Source of the DNA: Pseudaeromonas sp963677375
GTDB lineage: Bacteria; Pseudomonadota; Gammaproteobacteria; Enterobacterales; Aeromonadaceae
Direction of reading: 5' to 3'
Assembly: GCA_963677375.2 (NCBI GenBank)
Contig: CAXXIF010000009.1
Location: 124,001-188,000, forward strand
Length of the DNA: 64,000 nucleotides
Shown here: piece by piece, positions 13,312 to 22,646 of the stretch
Layout: each line of letters opens with the position of its first letter
How positions within the stretch are numbered: the first letter of the stretch is position 1
Notes under the pieces: model-generated
Seen by the model: the letters and a program-made list of their open reading frames with translations, nothing else
Database searches by the model: none
Told to the model about the DNA's origin: nothing
Made by a program: the position numbers and the translations under genes

Positions 13312-16300
13312 ATGTTTTCTGTCTATCACTCCAATCAACTGGATATTCTCAAGTCACTGCTTGCGGCGCTTATTAAGCGAGACCCCTTGTCTGATCCCTT
13401 CATGGCCGAGCAGATCCTAGTGCAGAGCCCTGGGATGGCGCAGTGGCTCAAGCAGCAGTTGGCTCTTGAGTTCGGAGTGGCTGCGCGTCTGGAGTTTCCC
13501 CTTCCCTCTTCCTATGTGTGGGGGTTATTTGCCCAGGTTCTGCCCCATGTTCCGGTACAAAACCCCTATACCAAGTCTGCGATGGCTTGGCGTCTCATGG
13601 ATCTGTTGTCATCGCTGTTGGTTCTGCCCGAGTTTGCTCCGCTAGCTGTCTATCTGGAACAGGATGAGGATGCACGCAAGCGCTATCAGCTCAGTCAACG
13701 GATAGCCGATGTGTTTGACCAATATTTGGTTTATCGTCCGGATTGGATCGCGGATTGGGAGTCTGGTGGCGCTTTGGGGGCGGCGAGTCAGCCCTGGCAG
13801 CCGATCCTCTGGCGCGCATTGGTTGCCGCGACCGAGCAGCAGGCATTGCATATCCATCGCGCAAATCTGTTTGATGCCTTGATCCAGGCGCTTGATGGTG
13901 TGACAGACTTGTCGACACTGCCTAAACGCTTGTTCGTCTTCGGGATCACCTCATTGCCTCCCCATTATCTCAAGGCATTGGCAGCACTGGGTCAGCATAT
14001 CGATGTCCATGTCATGCTCACCAACCCCTGTCGTCATTATTGGGGCGATTTGACCGATGATTGGCGTATCAATCAGAATTGGCTACAACAGCTGCTGGCA
14101 CAGCGTCGGGCCTATCTGGGGGCCGATCTGCAGTCGAGCGGCGAACATCCTCTGATTACGGATACCGGGGCTTTGGATCGCCTATTCTCCAATTCCGGTG
14201 ACATGGTGCGAGGTAATCCGTTACTCGTTTCCATGGGGAAGCAGGGACGGGACTATCACTCTTTGTTGGTCGATCTGCAGCCCAATGAGTTTGATGCTTT
14301 TGTCGATATTGAATCCCGCCAGTTGTTGAGCGTTTTGCAGTCGGATGTCCTCGAGTTGAATGATCGGGGGCGGGAGGGGGAGCGGTTACTATTGCAACCC
14401 GATGATGACTCGCTGGTGATCCATGCTTGCCATAGTCCGATGCGCGAGATCGAAGTCTTGCACGACGCCCTGTTGGCTCGTTTTGCTGCCGATCCGGTGT
14501 TGAAGCCACGGGATGTGGTGGTGATGGTGGCGGATATCAACAGCTATAGCCCGTTTATCCAGGCGGTATTTGGGTCTGCGCTGGCGGAGCGCCATATTCC
14601 TTTTTCCATTTCTGACCGTTCGGCCCAGCAGGAGAGTCCGCTGCTGCAAAGTTTCCTGACCTTGCTGCATTTACCTGAGCTGCGCTGCAGCGCGCCTGAA
14701 CTGGTTACCCTGTTGGCGGTACCCGAGGTGATGGCGGCCCAAGGCTTGGATGAGGCTGCTTTGCTGCAAATGCAGGGCTGGGTGCGGGACTCTGGCATCC
14801 GTTGGGGTCTGGACCCTCAGGATGCGGAGCGTTTTGATCTGCAACAGATGCCTGCCAATACCTGGCAGGATGGCATGGGGCGGATGTTGCTGGGCTTTGC
14901 CATGGCTACGGATGCTCCTTTTGCCGGGATTTTGCCCTATCGGGAGGTCGAGGGGCAGGATGCCCAACGTCTGGGTCGCCTGAGTCATTTCCTGACGCGC
15001 CTGCGCTGGCTGCGTGACCAGTTGCCTCAGGAGCGAAACGTCGATGCCTGGAGTGAATTGGTCGATCTCTTGTTGCTGGAGTTTTATCTGGTTGACGAAG
15101 AAGGGGAAACCCAACTGGAGCAGATCCGTCAGGCCATGGCGCGACTACGGGAACAGCTGCACGGGGTGGGCTACGAGCCGTCATTGTCTTTGGCCGTGCT
15201 GCGCGATTATCTGCAAGGGGAGTTGACCAACCAGCGTTCCGGACAGCAGTTTCTGGCCGGACGGGTCAACTTCTGTACCCTGATGCCAATGCGCTCGATT
15301 CCTTTCAAGGTGGTCTGCCTGCTGGGAATGAACGATGGCATCTATCCCAGAGCGGTTCCGCCGCTGGGCTTTGATCTGATGGCTGAAGCTCCCCGCCGTG
15401 GCGATCGTTCACGCCGCGAGGATGATCGTTATCTGTTTCTGGAAGCTCTTCTGGCGGCCGAACAGCATCTGCATATCTCCTATGTCGCACACAGCGCTCA
15501 GGATAACAGCGAGAAAGAGCCCTCGGTGCTGGTCGCTGAACTGCTGGATTACTGCGAGTCCGCCATGCGCATTGAGGATATAGATCCGGAGGATGAACTC
15601 GGGCAGCGGGCTGCGGTCCGCCAGCGGTTGATCCGCGAGCAGGCACTGGTGCCCTATGATGGTCGTTACTTCCAGCCCCATGCTCCTGACTCCTATGCGG
15701 CGGAGTGGAGCCATACCCTGCCACGCGACACCCGGCTGCCCGACTTTTTCGATGAGCCATTACCGCTGCCGGAGGAGTGGTATCAGCAACCGGAGCTGGA
15801 ACTGGCCGATCTGCTGCGCTTCTTCCGTCAGCCGGTTGCCGGTTTTTTCGAGCGCACGTTACGGGTACGGTTTCAACAACAGGACGAGAGTCTGGCCGAG
15901 GATGAGCCCTTTGCCGCCGATGCCTTACAAGGTTATCTGCTCAAACAGGAGTTACTGGAGGCTTGTTTGCAGGCATTCGGTGAGCCGGAGTCTGGAGAGC
16001 AGGCGCTAGATCAACTCAAGGGCCGCTTGCGGTTATCGGGGCAGTTACCGGTGGGGGCATTTGGCGATTTACTGCTGGAGGCCAGTGAAAGCGGCATAGC
16101 GGCGCTGCGTGATGCTTTAGAGCCCCTACTGTGCACTGAACCCAGCCGCCAGTTGGTGCATCTGCAGTTTACCGATCTGGCGCTGCCCCCTTCGGAGTCG
16201 GCAGCTGGGGCTGCCAGCGGTCAGGGCTGGTTGTTCGGCGCTGTGTCCGGCATCCATGGGCAGAGCCTGGTGCGCTATCGCCCCGGTGCTTTTGCAGTAC

Positions 16301-16776
16301 CCCAGTTGATGCGGGCCTGGATCGAACATCTCGCCTGGTGTAGCTGTGCCCATGAGCCGCCGGAGGCCACTGAATTACTGGGGCTCAAGGAGCGTTATCA
16401 GTTAGCCGCTCTGCCTGCTACACAGGCTCGTATCTATCTGGCTGAGCTGATGGCTGCCTATCTGGTCGGCCTGACGCGCCCGTTGCCACTGCTGCTGCGC
16501 ACCGGCTGGGTGTGGTTGCAACAGGCGGGCGATATCCTGGCGACGGGGCCGGAGGGCTATGGTTGGCAGCGCACTCAGGATACGGCTCGCCTGGCGACTG
16601 CAGCACAGAAGATGCAGCAGCAGTTTGAAGGCGATAGCTTCAACCCGGGTGAGGGGGAGGATGTCTATATTCGCCGAGCATTCCCTCGTTGGAGCGACGC
16701 CCTGCAGCAGGAGGTCTGTGGGTGGAGTGAACGGTTGCTGGCACCGCTTTATACCCATCTGGAGGCGGTGAAATGA
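13312..16776 (+). CDS. recC: Exodeoxyribonuclease V subunit gamma, RecC
   Basis: RecC is the subunit of RecBCD that splits the duplex, scans for Chi and holds the RecB and RecD motors. The 1154-residue product starts VYHSNQLDILKSLL, matching E. coli RecC, and keeps QSPGMAQWLKQQLA, FPLPSSYVWGLF and the RVNFCTLMPMRSIPFKVVCLLGMNDG block of the helicase-like domain. Its helicase-like domains lack Walker motifs, as in the family. The ATG at 13312 follows CTGGAGG; an in-frame upstream ATG-type start at 13276 adds residues not found in the family. It overlaps recB by four bases (ATGA), with no ptrA between them. Confidence 0.96.
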   Translation: MFSVYHSNQLDILKSLLAALIKRDPLSDPFMAEQILVQSPGMAQWLKQQLALEFGVAARLEFPLPSSYVWGLFAQVLPHVPVQNPYTKSAMAWRLMDLLSSLLVLPEFAPLAVYLEQDEDARKRYQLSQRIADVFDQYLVYRPDWIADWESGGALGAASQPWQPILWRALVAATEQQALHIHRANLFDALIQALDGVTDLSTLPKRLFVFGITSLPPHYLKALAALGQHIDVHVMLTNPCRHYWGDLTDDWRINQNWLQQLLAQRRAYLGADLQSSGEHPLITDTGALDRLFSNSGDMVRGNPLLVSMGKQGRDYHSLLVDLQPNEFDAFVDIESRQLLSVLQSDVLELNDRGREGERLLLQPDDDSLVIHACHSPMREIEVLHDALLARFAADPVLKPRDVVVMVADINSYSPFIQAVFGSALAERHIPFSISDRSAQQESPLLQSFLTLLHLPELRCSAPELVTLLAVPEVMAAQGLDEAALLQMQGWVRDSGIRWGLDPQDAERFDLQQMPANTWQDGMGRMLLGFAMATDAPFAGILPYREVEGQDAQRLGRLSHFLTRLRWLRDQLPQERNVDAWSELVDLLLLEFYLVDEEGETQLEQIRQAMARLREQLHGVGYEPSLSLAVLRDYLQGELTNQRSGQQFLAGRVNFCTLMPMRSIPFKVVCLLGMNDGIYPRAVPPLGFDLMAEAPRRGDRSRREDDRYLFLEALLAAEQHLHISYVAHSAQDNSEKEPSVLVAELLDYCESAMRIEDIDPEDELGQRAAVRQRLIREQALVPYDGRYFQPHAPDSYAAEWSHTLPRDTRLPDFFDEPLPLPEEWYQQPELELADLLRFFRQPVAGFFERTLRVRFQQQDESLAEDEPFAADALQGYLLKQELLEACLQAFGEPESGEQALDQLKGRLRLSGQLPVGAFGDLLLEASESGIAALRDALEPLLCTEPSRQLVHLQFTDLALPPSESAAGAASGQGWLFGAVSGIHGQSLVRYRPGAFAVPQLMRAWIEHLAWCSCAHEPPEATELLGLKERYQLAALPATQARIYLAELMAAYLVGLTRPLPLLLRTGWVWLQQAGDILATGPEGYGWQRTQDTARLATAAQKMQQQFEGDSFNPGEGEDVYIRRAFPRWSDALQQEVCGWSERLLAPLYTHLEAVK

Positions 16777-19700
16777 GCCACATTTTGGATATCTTGAGTT
16801 TTCCATTGCGTCAGGAGCGGCTCATCGAAGCCAGTGCAGGCACCGGGAAGACCTATACCATTGCCGGTCTGTATTTGCGCTTGCTGCTCGGGCATGGAGA
16901 TGGCGAGTCGGGATTCGGGGCTCCTGATCCTTTGCCGCTGCCGGTGGACAAGATCTTGGTGGTGACCTTTACCGAGGCGGCGACCGAGGAGCTGCGGGGG
17001 CGGATACTGGCTCGTATCCGCGAGGCGCGGCGGGCCTTTGAGCGAGAAGAGAGTGACGACCCTCTGCTCCAGAGCCTGATGGCGGCATGTGCGGATACGG
17101 CGTTGGCCTGTCGCTTGCTGCTGACTGCCGAGCGGCAAATGGATGAGGCCGCCATCTATACCATCCACGGGTTCTGTCAACGCATGCTCAAACGTAACGC
17201 GTTCGAATCGGGTGCTTTGTTTGAAACGGAATTTGTCACCGACGATGCGCGTCTGCGCTTCGAGGCTGTCGCCGATTACTGGCGCCAGCACTGCTATGGG
17301 CTCTCCTTACCGGTGGCGCGAGCGGTGCGGGCCCTCTGGGCCGAACCGGCTGGGTTGTTGCAGGAGCTGGCCCCCCATCTGGCCACCACGGATTTGCAAT
17401 GTCTGGGAGGCGGTGAGTCACTGGCGGAGCGACATGCCGCCATTCTGGCTCGTATCGCTTCCTTGAAATCGCTGTGGCAACAGTCGGCCCATGAACTGGC
17501 CGCCCTGATCGCAGGCTCGGGAGTCGACAAGCGCAGCTATTCCAGCAAGAACCTGCCCAACTGGCTGACGCAAGTGGGGGATTGGGCCATGACGCCGACC
17601 GAGGATTACCAACTGTGTGACAAGCTGGTGCGCTTCGGGCAGAGCCTGTTGCGGGAGAAGAGTCCGAAAGGCAACCCGCCGGAACACCCGCTATTCGTGG
17701 CCATTGATGCCTTGATGCAGCAACCCCTGGGGATACGGGATGTGGTGCTGGCTCAGGCTTTGACTGAGGTGCGGGAGCGTATCCAGCGGGCGAAAGGGCG
17801 CAAGCAGCTCTTGGCATTTGACGATCTGCTCAGTGGTCTGGCTGCGGCACTGAGTGGTCCCAATGGGGAACCGCTGGCACGGCGGATACGGGAACTCTAT
17901 CCGGTCGCTATGATTGATGAGTTTCAGGATACCGATCCTCAGCAGTACCGCATCTTCCGTCAGTTGTATGCTGATCAGCCCGCCTGTGGTCTATATCTGA
18001 TCGGCGATCCCAAACAGGCAATCTATGGCTTTCGCGGGGCCGATATCTTCACCTATATGGAGGCCAAACGTCAGGTCGCGGCTCACTATACCCTGGAGAC
18101 CAATTTCCGCTCGACCTCGGAGCTGGTGGCGGCGGTGAATGGCGTGTTTGCTCAGAGTCATGCGCCGTTTATTTATGATCGCGAGATCCCCTTCGAACCC
18201 GTCAAGGCCAAGGGGCGGTCGCAGCGCTTTACGTTACAGGGGCAACCGGTGCCGCCCTTGCTCTGGAGTGAGGAGGCGAGCGAGAACCCACTGGCGGCCG
18301 GTGTCTATCGGCAACGTCTGGCCATCGCTTGTGCGGCTCAGGTTCATCAGTGGCTCACTGCGGCACAACAGCAGCAAGCATGGATTGGCGAGACGCCGCT
18401 CCAGCCCGGGGATATCGCGATTCTGGTGCGAACGGGAACCGAAGCGGCGCTGGTTCGTCAGGCCCTGCGGCGACTGGGAATTGGCAGCGTCTATCTCTCG
18501 AACCGGGATTCGGTTCTCGCCAGTCAAGAGGCGCAGGATCTGCTGCGGATACTGGAGGCATGTCTAGCTCCCAGCGATGAGGTGCGGGTCCGCAGTGCCA
18601 TGGCGACGGCCCTGCTGGGCTGGAGTGCGCGCCAACTGGCGGCGCTGAATGGCGATGAATTGCAGTGGGAAGCGCTAGTGGAGCAGTTCCGGGATTGCGC
18701 CGTGCGTTGGCAGCGGCACGGCGTATTGCCTATGATTCGACACTTCCTGTTCAGCCATCAGATCCCGGCGCGCCTTTTGATCGAGGAGGAGGGGGAGCGC
18801 CGTCTGACCGATGTGCTACATGTCGCCGAATTACTGCAGCAAGCAGCGGCCACTCTGCCGGGTGAGCATGCTCTAGTACGCTGGCTGCGGGAGCAACTGG
18901 CGGCACCGGATGGCAATGCCGATGAGCAGAAACTGCGTCTGGAGTCCGAACGGCGTCTGGTCCAGGTGGTGACCATCCACAAATCCAAGGGGTTGCAGTA
19001 TCCGCTGGTCTTGCTGCCATTCATCGCCGATTGGCGCCCAAGCCAACTGGCCCGTTTTCATTCGGAAGAGGGCGTGATCTGGGATCTCTTCAATTCGGAA
19101 GCGTCTCTGGCCCGTGCCGAGGAAGAGCGGTTGGCGGAAGATGTGCGCCTGCTGTACGTGGCCTTGACCCGGGGTATCTTCCTGACCTGGTTGGGAGTGG
19201 CCGAGGTGAAGAACAACAAGGCACAACTCCCCTCCGCGCTGCGTTATCTGCTCTGTGGTGCCCAGGGTGAAAGCCCGCTGGCAGCGCGACTGACGACTCT
19301 GCAAGCCGAGATCCCCGGGCTGCAACAGTGGCAGGCTCCGCCATGGCCGGATGTTGCGTATCAGGATCAACAACCCCAGCATTCCGAACGCGCGGTCCGT
19401 CGCTTCGAGCGACAACTGGAGCGCAACTGGTGGGTGACCTCCTACTCGGCATTATCGGCGCACAGCCCATCCCATCGCGGCGGGAACGCCATCGGGAGCG
19501 AGTCGCCAACGCAGTCGTTCAGAACCGAGCCGGTAGCCGCCGAAACTCTCTATGACCGCTTTCAGTTCCCTCGTGGGGCCCGGCCTGGTACTTTCCTGCA
19601 CAGCCTGTTTGAAGGGGTCGATTTTGCCATTCAGCCCGGTGCTGAACTCGAGGCATGGATCGATGCCCGCTTACAGGGCATCACGCTGGCAACCGATTGG

Positions 19701-20285
19701 CAGCCAGAGCCCTGGCGGCCTGTGCTACAGCAATGGATGGTCGATGTGCTGGCCGCCGAGCTGCAACCCGGCTTGGCCTTGCGGGATATACAGCCCTCTC
19801 GCTGTCTGGCGGAAATGGAGTTCTTATTGCCGGTGGCGGAGTTGGATGCCAACCGTCTGAACCGCTTGCTGCAACAGCACGATGGACTCTCCGCTATGGC
19901 CGCGCCACTGAGTTTTGCCACGCTGCAAGGGATGCTCAAGGGGTTTATGGATCTGGTGTTCGAACATCAAGGCCGATTCTATGTGTTGGATTACAAGTCC
20001 AACCATCTGGGAAACAGTGCCGCCGATTATGGGCCCGAGGCGTTGCAGCAGGCCATGGTGCAGCACAGATATGATCTGCAATATCAGCTTTATACCCTGG
20101 CCCTGCACCGTTATCTGGCGACTCGACTGCCCGATTATGACTATGAGCGGCACCTAGGCGGTGTCTTCTACCTGTTTTTGCGCGGTATGCAGCCTGATAG
20201 CCAGCAGGGGATTTTCTTTACCCGGCCGGCTTCCGAGCTGATTTCTGCGTTGGATGGCCTGTTTGCCGGAGAGGTATCTGTATGA
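16773..20285 (+). CDS. recB: Exodeoxyribonuclease V subunit beta, RecB
   Basis: RecB is the 3'-5' helicase and the sole nuclease of RecBCD; it degrades DNA at double-strand ends and loads RecA after Chi. The 1170-residue product is full length. It has a Walker A motif ASAGTGKT at 20-27, VVTFTEAATEELR (motif Ia), IDEFQDTDPQQYRIF (motif II), LIGDPKQAIYGFRGAD (motif III), TIHKSKGLQYPLVLLP (motif V) and LLYVALTR (motif VI). The C-terminal nuclease domain keeps VLDYKSN with Asp1073 and Lys1075, equivalent to the catalytic Asp1080/Lys1082 of E. coli. It overlaps both neighbours by ATGA. Confidence 0.97.
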   Translation: MSHILDILSFPLRQERLIEASAGTGKTYTIAGLYLRLLLGHGDGESGFGAPDPLPLPVDKILVVTFTEAATEELRGRILARIREARRAFEREESDDPLLQSLMAACADTALACRLLLTAERQMDEAAIYTIHGFCQRMLKRNAFESGALFETEFVTDDARLRFEAVADYWRQHCYGLSLPVARAVRALWAEPAGLLQELAPHLATTDLQCLGGGESLAERHAAILARIASLKSLWQQSAHELAALIAGSGVDKRSYSSKNLPNWLTQVGDWAMTPTEDYQLCDKLVRFGQSLLREKSPKGNPPEHPLFVAIDALMQQPLGIRDVVLAQALTEVRERIQRAKGRKQLLAFDDLLSGLAAALSGPNGEPLARRIRELYPVAMIDEFQDTDPQQYRIFRQLYADQPACGLYLIGDPKQAIYGFRGADIFTYMEAKRQVAAHYTLETNFRSTSELVAAVNGVFAQSHAPFIYDREIPFEPVKAKGRSQRFTLQGQPVPPLLWSEEASENPLAAGVYRQRLAIACAAQVHQWLTAAQQQQAWIGETPLQPGDIAILVRTGTEAALVRQALRRLGIGSVYLSNRDSVLASQEAQDLLRILEACLAPSDEVRVRSAMATALLGWSARQLAALNGDELQWEALVEQFRDCAVRWQRHGVLPMIRHFLFSHQIPARLLIEEEGERRLTDVLHVAELLQQAAATLPGEHALVRWLREQLAAPDGNADEQKLRLESERRLVQVVTIHKSKGLQYPLVLLPFIADWRPSQLARFHSEEGVIWDLFNSEASLARAEEERLAEDVRLLYVALTRGIFLTWLGVAEVKNNKAQLPSALRYLLCGAQGESPLAARLTTLQAEIPGLQQWQAPPWPDVAYQDQQPQHSERAVRRFERQLERNWWVTSYSALSAHSPSHRGGNAIGSESPTQSFRTEPVAAETLYDRFQFPRGARPGTFLHSLFEGVDFAIQPGAELEAWIDARLQGITLATDWQPEPWRPVLQQWMVDVLAAELQPGLALRDIQPSRCLAEMEFLLPVAELDANRLNRLLQQHDGLSAMAAPLSFATLQGMLKGFMDLVFEHQGRFYVLDYKSNHLGNSAADYGPEALQQAMVQHRYDLQYQLYTLALHRYLATRLPDYDYERHLGGVFYLFLRGMQPDSQQGIFFTRPASELISALDGLFAGEVSV

Positions 20286-22397
20286 CGGTTGCCATGATGG
20301 CTTCGGTGGATGAACTGCTGCCGCGCCAAGGGGCGCTCTGGCTCCGTCTGCTGGCGGAACCGGTCTGGCGCCCGATTGATCGGGAACTCAGCCATTTCCT
20401 GTTGCACTTGCACGGCAAACTGGAGGGCGAGGATGATCCAGCCATGGTGGTGTCTCTGGCGCTGCTTAGCCATGAGTTGGGGGATGGACATGTCTGCCTG
20501 ACGCTCGACGCTATTCCAGAACGTCTGGAGACTCTGGGTTTGAGCCCTTGGCTTGGGGAGCTCGGGGGGGTGAACTCACTGGCATCACGCTTGGGCTGTT
20601 CCCCTCTGGTGGCGCAACCCGAGCGAAATAGTACGCCATCTCGCCCTCTGGTGCTGGATCAGGGACGCCTGTACCTAGCTCGCTATCACGATTTCGAATT
20701 CAGAGTTGCCACCTGGCTTACGCAATCCAGTGGCGATAGTGGGTGGGATATGTTGCCGGTCGAGTCACTGCGCTTCTGGCTCGATGAGCTGTTCCGCCCC
20801 GACGCTCATCGGCTGCTAGATGCCTGGCAGCAAGCCCGGTCGGATGGGCAAGCCTGCGCCGGTTTTGCTCGCCGCTGGCTGGATGTGCGCGAGGATGTAT
20901 CCCTGGACTGGACGGCGCTGGCACAGACTCTCAGTCGCTCGACGCCGGAGGATCTGGCTTCCAATCTCGCGGCTGTGCTTCCGGCCGCGGCCTGTTTCAA
21001 TGGGCAGAAACTGGCGGTGGCCACCGCCTGCGCCGGGCGTTTCACGCTGATCTCCGGTGGCCCAGGTACCGGCAAGACCACCACGGTAGCTCGTTTATTG
21101 GTGCTGTTGCAGCAGTTGGCCATGAGTCGGCCGGATGCGGCCCCCCTGCTGATCCGGCTGGCTGCGCCGACGGGGAAGGCTGCGGCCCGACTAACAGAAT
21201 CCTTGGGGCGGGCGCTGGATGAGTTGTCTCCGCGTCTAGATGCCACCCTGCTGGCCAGTCTGCCGCGACAGGCCAGCACCTTGCACCGCTTACTGGGGGT
21301 GATCCCGGGGAGCCATGAGTTCCGGCACCATGCCGAGAACCCGTTACCACTGGATGTCCTGGTGGTGGATGAGGCATCCATGGTCGATCTGCCTATGATG
21401 GCGCGGTTGTTCGCCGCATTGCCTGCTTCCGCCCGTTTGATTTTACTGGGGGATAAGGATCAGCTGGCTTCCGTCGAAGCGGGCGCCGTGCTGGGGGATA
21501 TCTGCCAGCTGTTGCAGCAGGAGCCTAGTGCGGCGCACACCGAATGGCTGCGTGTCGTGACCGGTTATCCATTGGCGGAGCCTGGAGTGCCGAACGCGTT
21601 GCCGTTGCGAGATCGACTGTGCTGGTTGCGAAAAAGCTGGCGCTTCCATGCTGGCTCCGGCATCGGTCGTCTGGCCGATGCGGTCAATCAAGGGGATCGT
21701 CACACGCTGGAGCGACTGTTGAGTAGCGATTTTGCCGATATTCGCATCCATGTCGATGCCGAGCGGCGTGCAACTCTGCTGCAACTGGCAGTTGCGGGTT
21801 ACGCCGGGTATCTCGCTCTGGCGCGAGATCCGGTGAATGGCGAGTCGGCCAGGCGCATGTTGCAGGCTTTTCAGCAGACGCGGGTGCTCTGCGCCCTGCG
21901 CGAGGGCGAATGGGGGGTAACGGGTCTCAATAGCTCGATTCTGCAATCGCTTTCCCACCAGGGCTGGTTGCAACCGGAGGCAGACTGGTATGTCGGTCGA
22001 CCGGTCATGATAGTGCGCAATGACCATGCGCTCGGTCTCTACAACGGGGACATCGGCATTACTGCTCATGATGGGGAACGGTTGCGGGTCTGGTTTGAAA
22101 TGCCGGATGGCCGCGTGCATGGTTTTTTGCCCAGCCGTTTACCGGAGCACGAAACGGCGCTGGCGATGACAGTGCACAAATCGCAAGGCTCCGAATTTGC
22201 CCATACCATACTGGTGTTGCCGGATCTGGATAACCCGGTATTGACGCGGGAATTGCTCTACAACCGGCATCACACGGGCCAAACAACGACTCGATCTCTT
22301 TGGGGCCCATGAGTTGCTGACGCGTATTGCCACGCGTCCAACCCAGCGCAACAGTGGTTTGACGGCCATGCTGCTCAGGTATGGCTCGGCGGACTGA
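20282..22397 (+). pseudogene. recD: Exodeoxyribonuclease V subunit alpha, RecD, with a one-base frameshift near the 3' end
   Basis: RecD is the 5'-3' helicase of RecBCD. The continuous frame covers 676 codons to a TGA at 22310-22312, with GGPGTGKTTT (Walker A), VVDEASMVDLPM and ALAMTVHKSQGSEF all present. After LTRELLY at about 22262 the reading changes to NRHHTGQ. If one A of 22262-22263 is removed, the frame continues as TGITRAKQRLDLFGAHELL, the expected motif VI and C-terminus, and ends at TGA 22395-22397 (about 704 residues). So an extra base replaces the last helicase motif. It may be a sequencing error or a real inactivating mutation; I cannot tell which. Confidence 0.85.
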
Positions 22398-22646
22398 CGG
22401 GCCGAGTTTGCGCCATATTTATCCTGCCGGTTGGGTGTCTCATCCTCGGCTACACGGTTGATTGTCTACACTTGGGATACTCGACATACCGAATGCGAGG
22501 ATGGTGTCGATAGAGTATTTCGAACTCACTTCCGATCTCGACAATATGTTCTGGCGCACAGATAGACAGCTAAGGGTTTGCAAACGATTTCAGCTTCTGG
22601 ATGATGCGCTTGTTCTTTTCATTCACCTACATCAAGGGAAGACGTG

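Noticed and set aside
22255..22270. Programmed ribosomal frameshift in recD
   Set aside because: No slippery heptamer or following stem is seen, and RecD is not known to use frameshifting.
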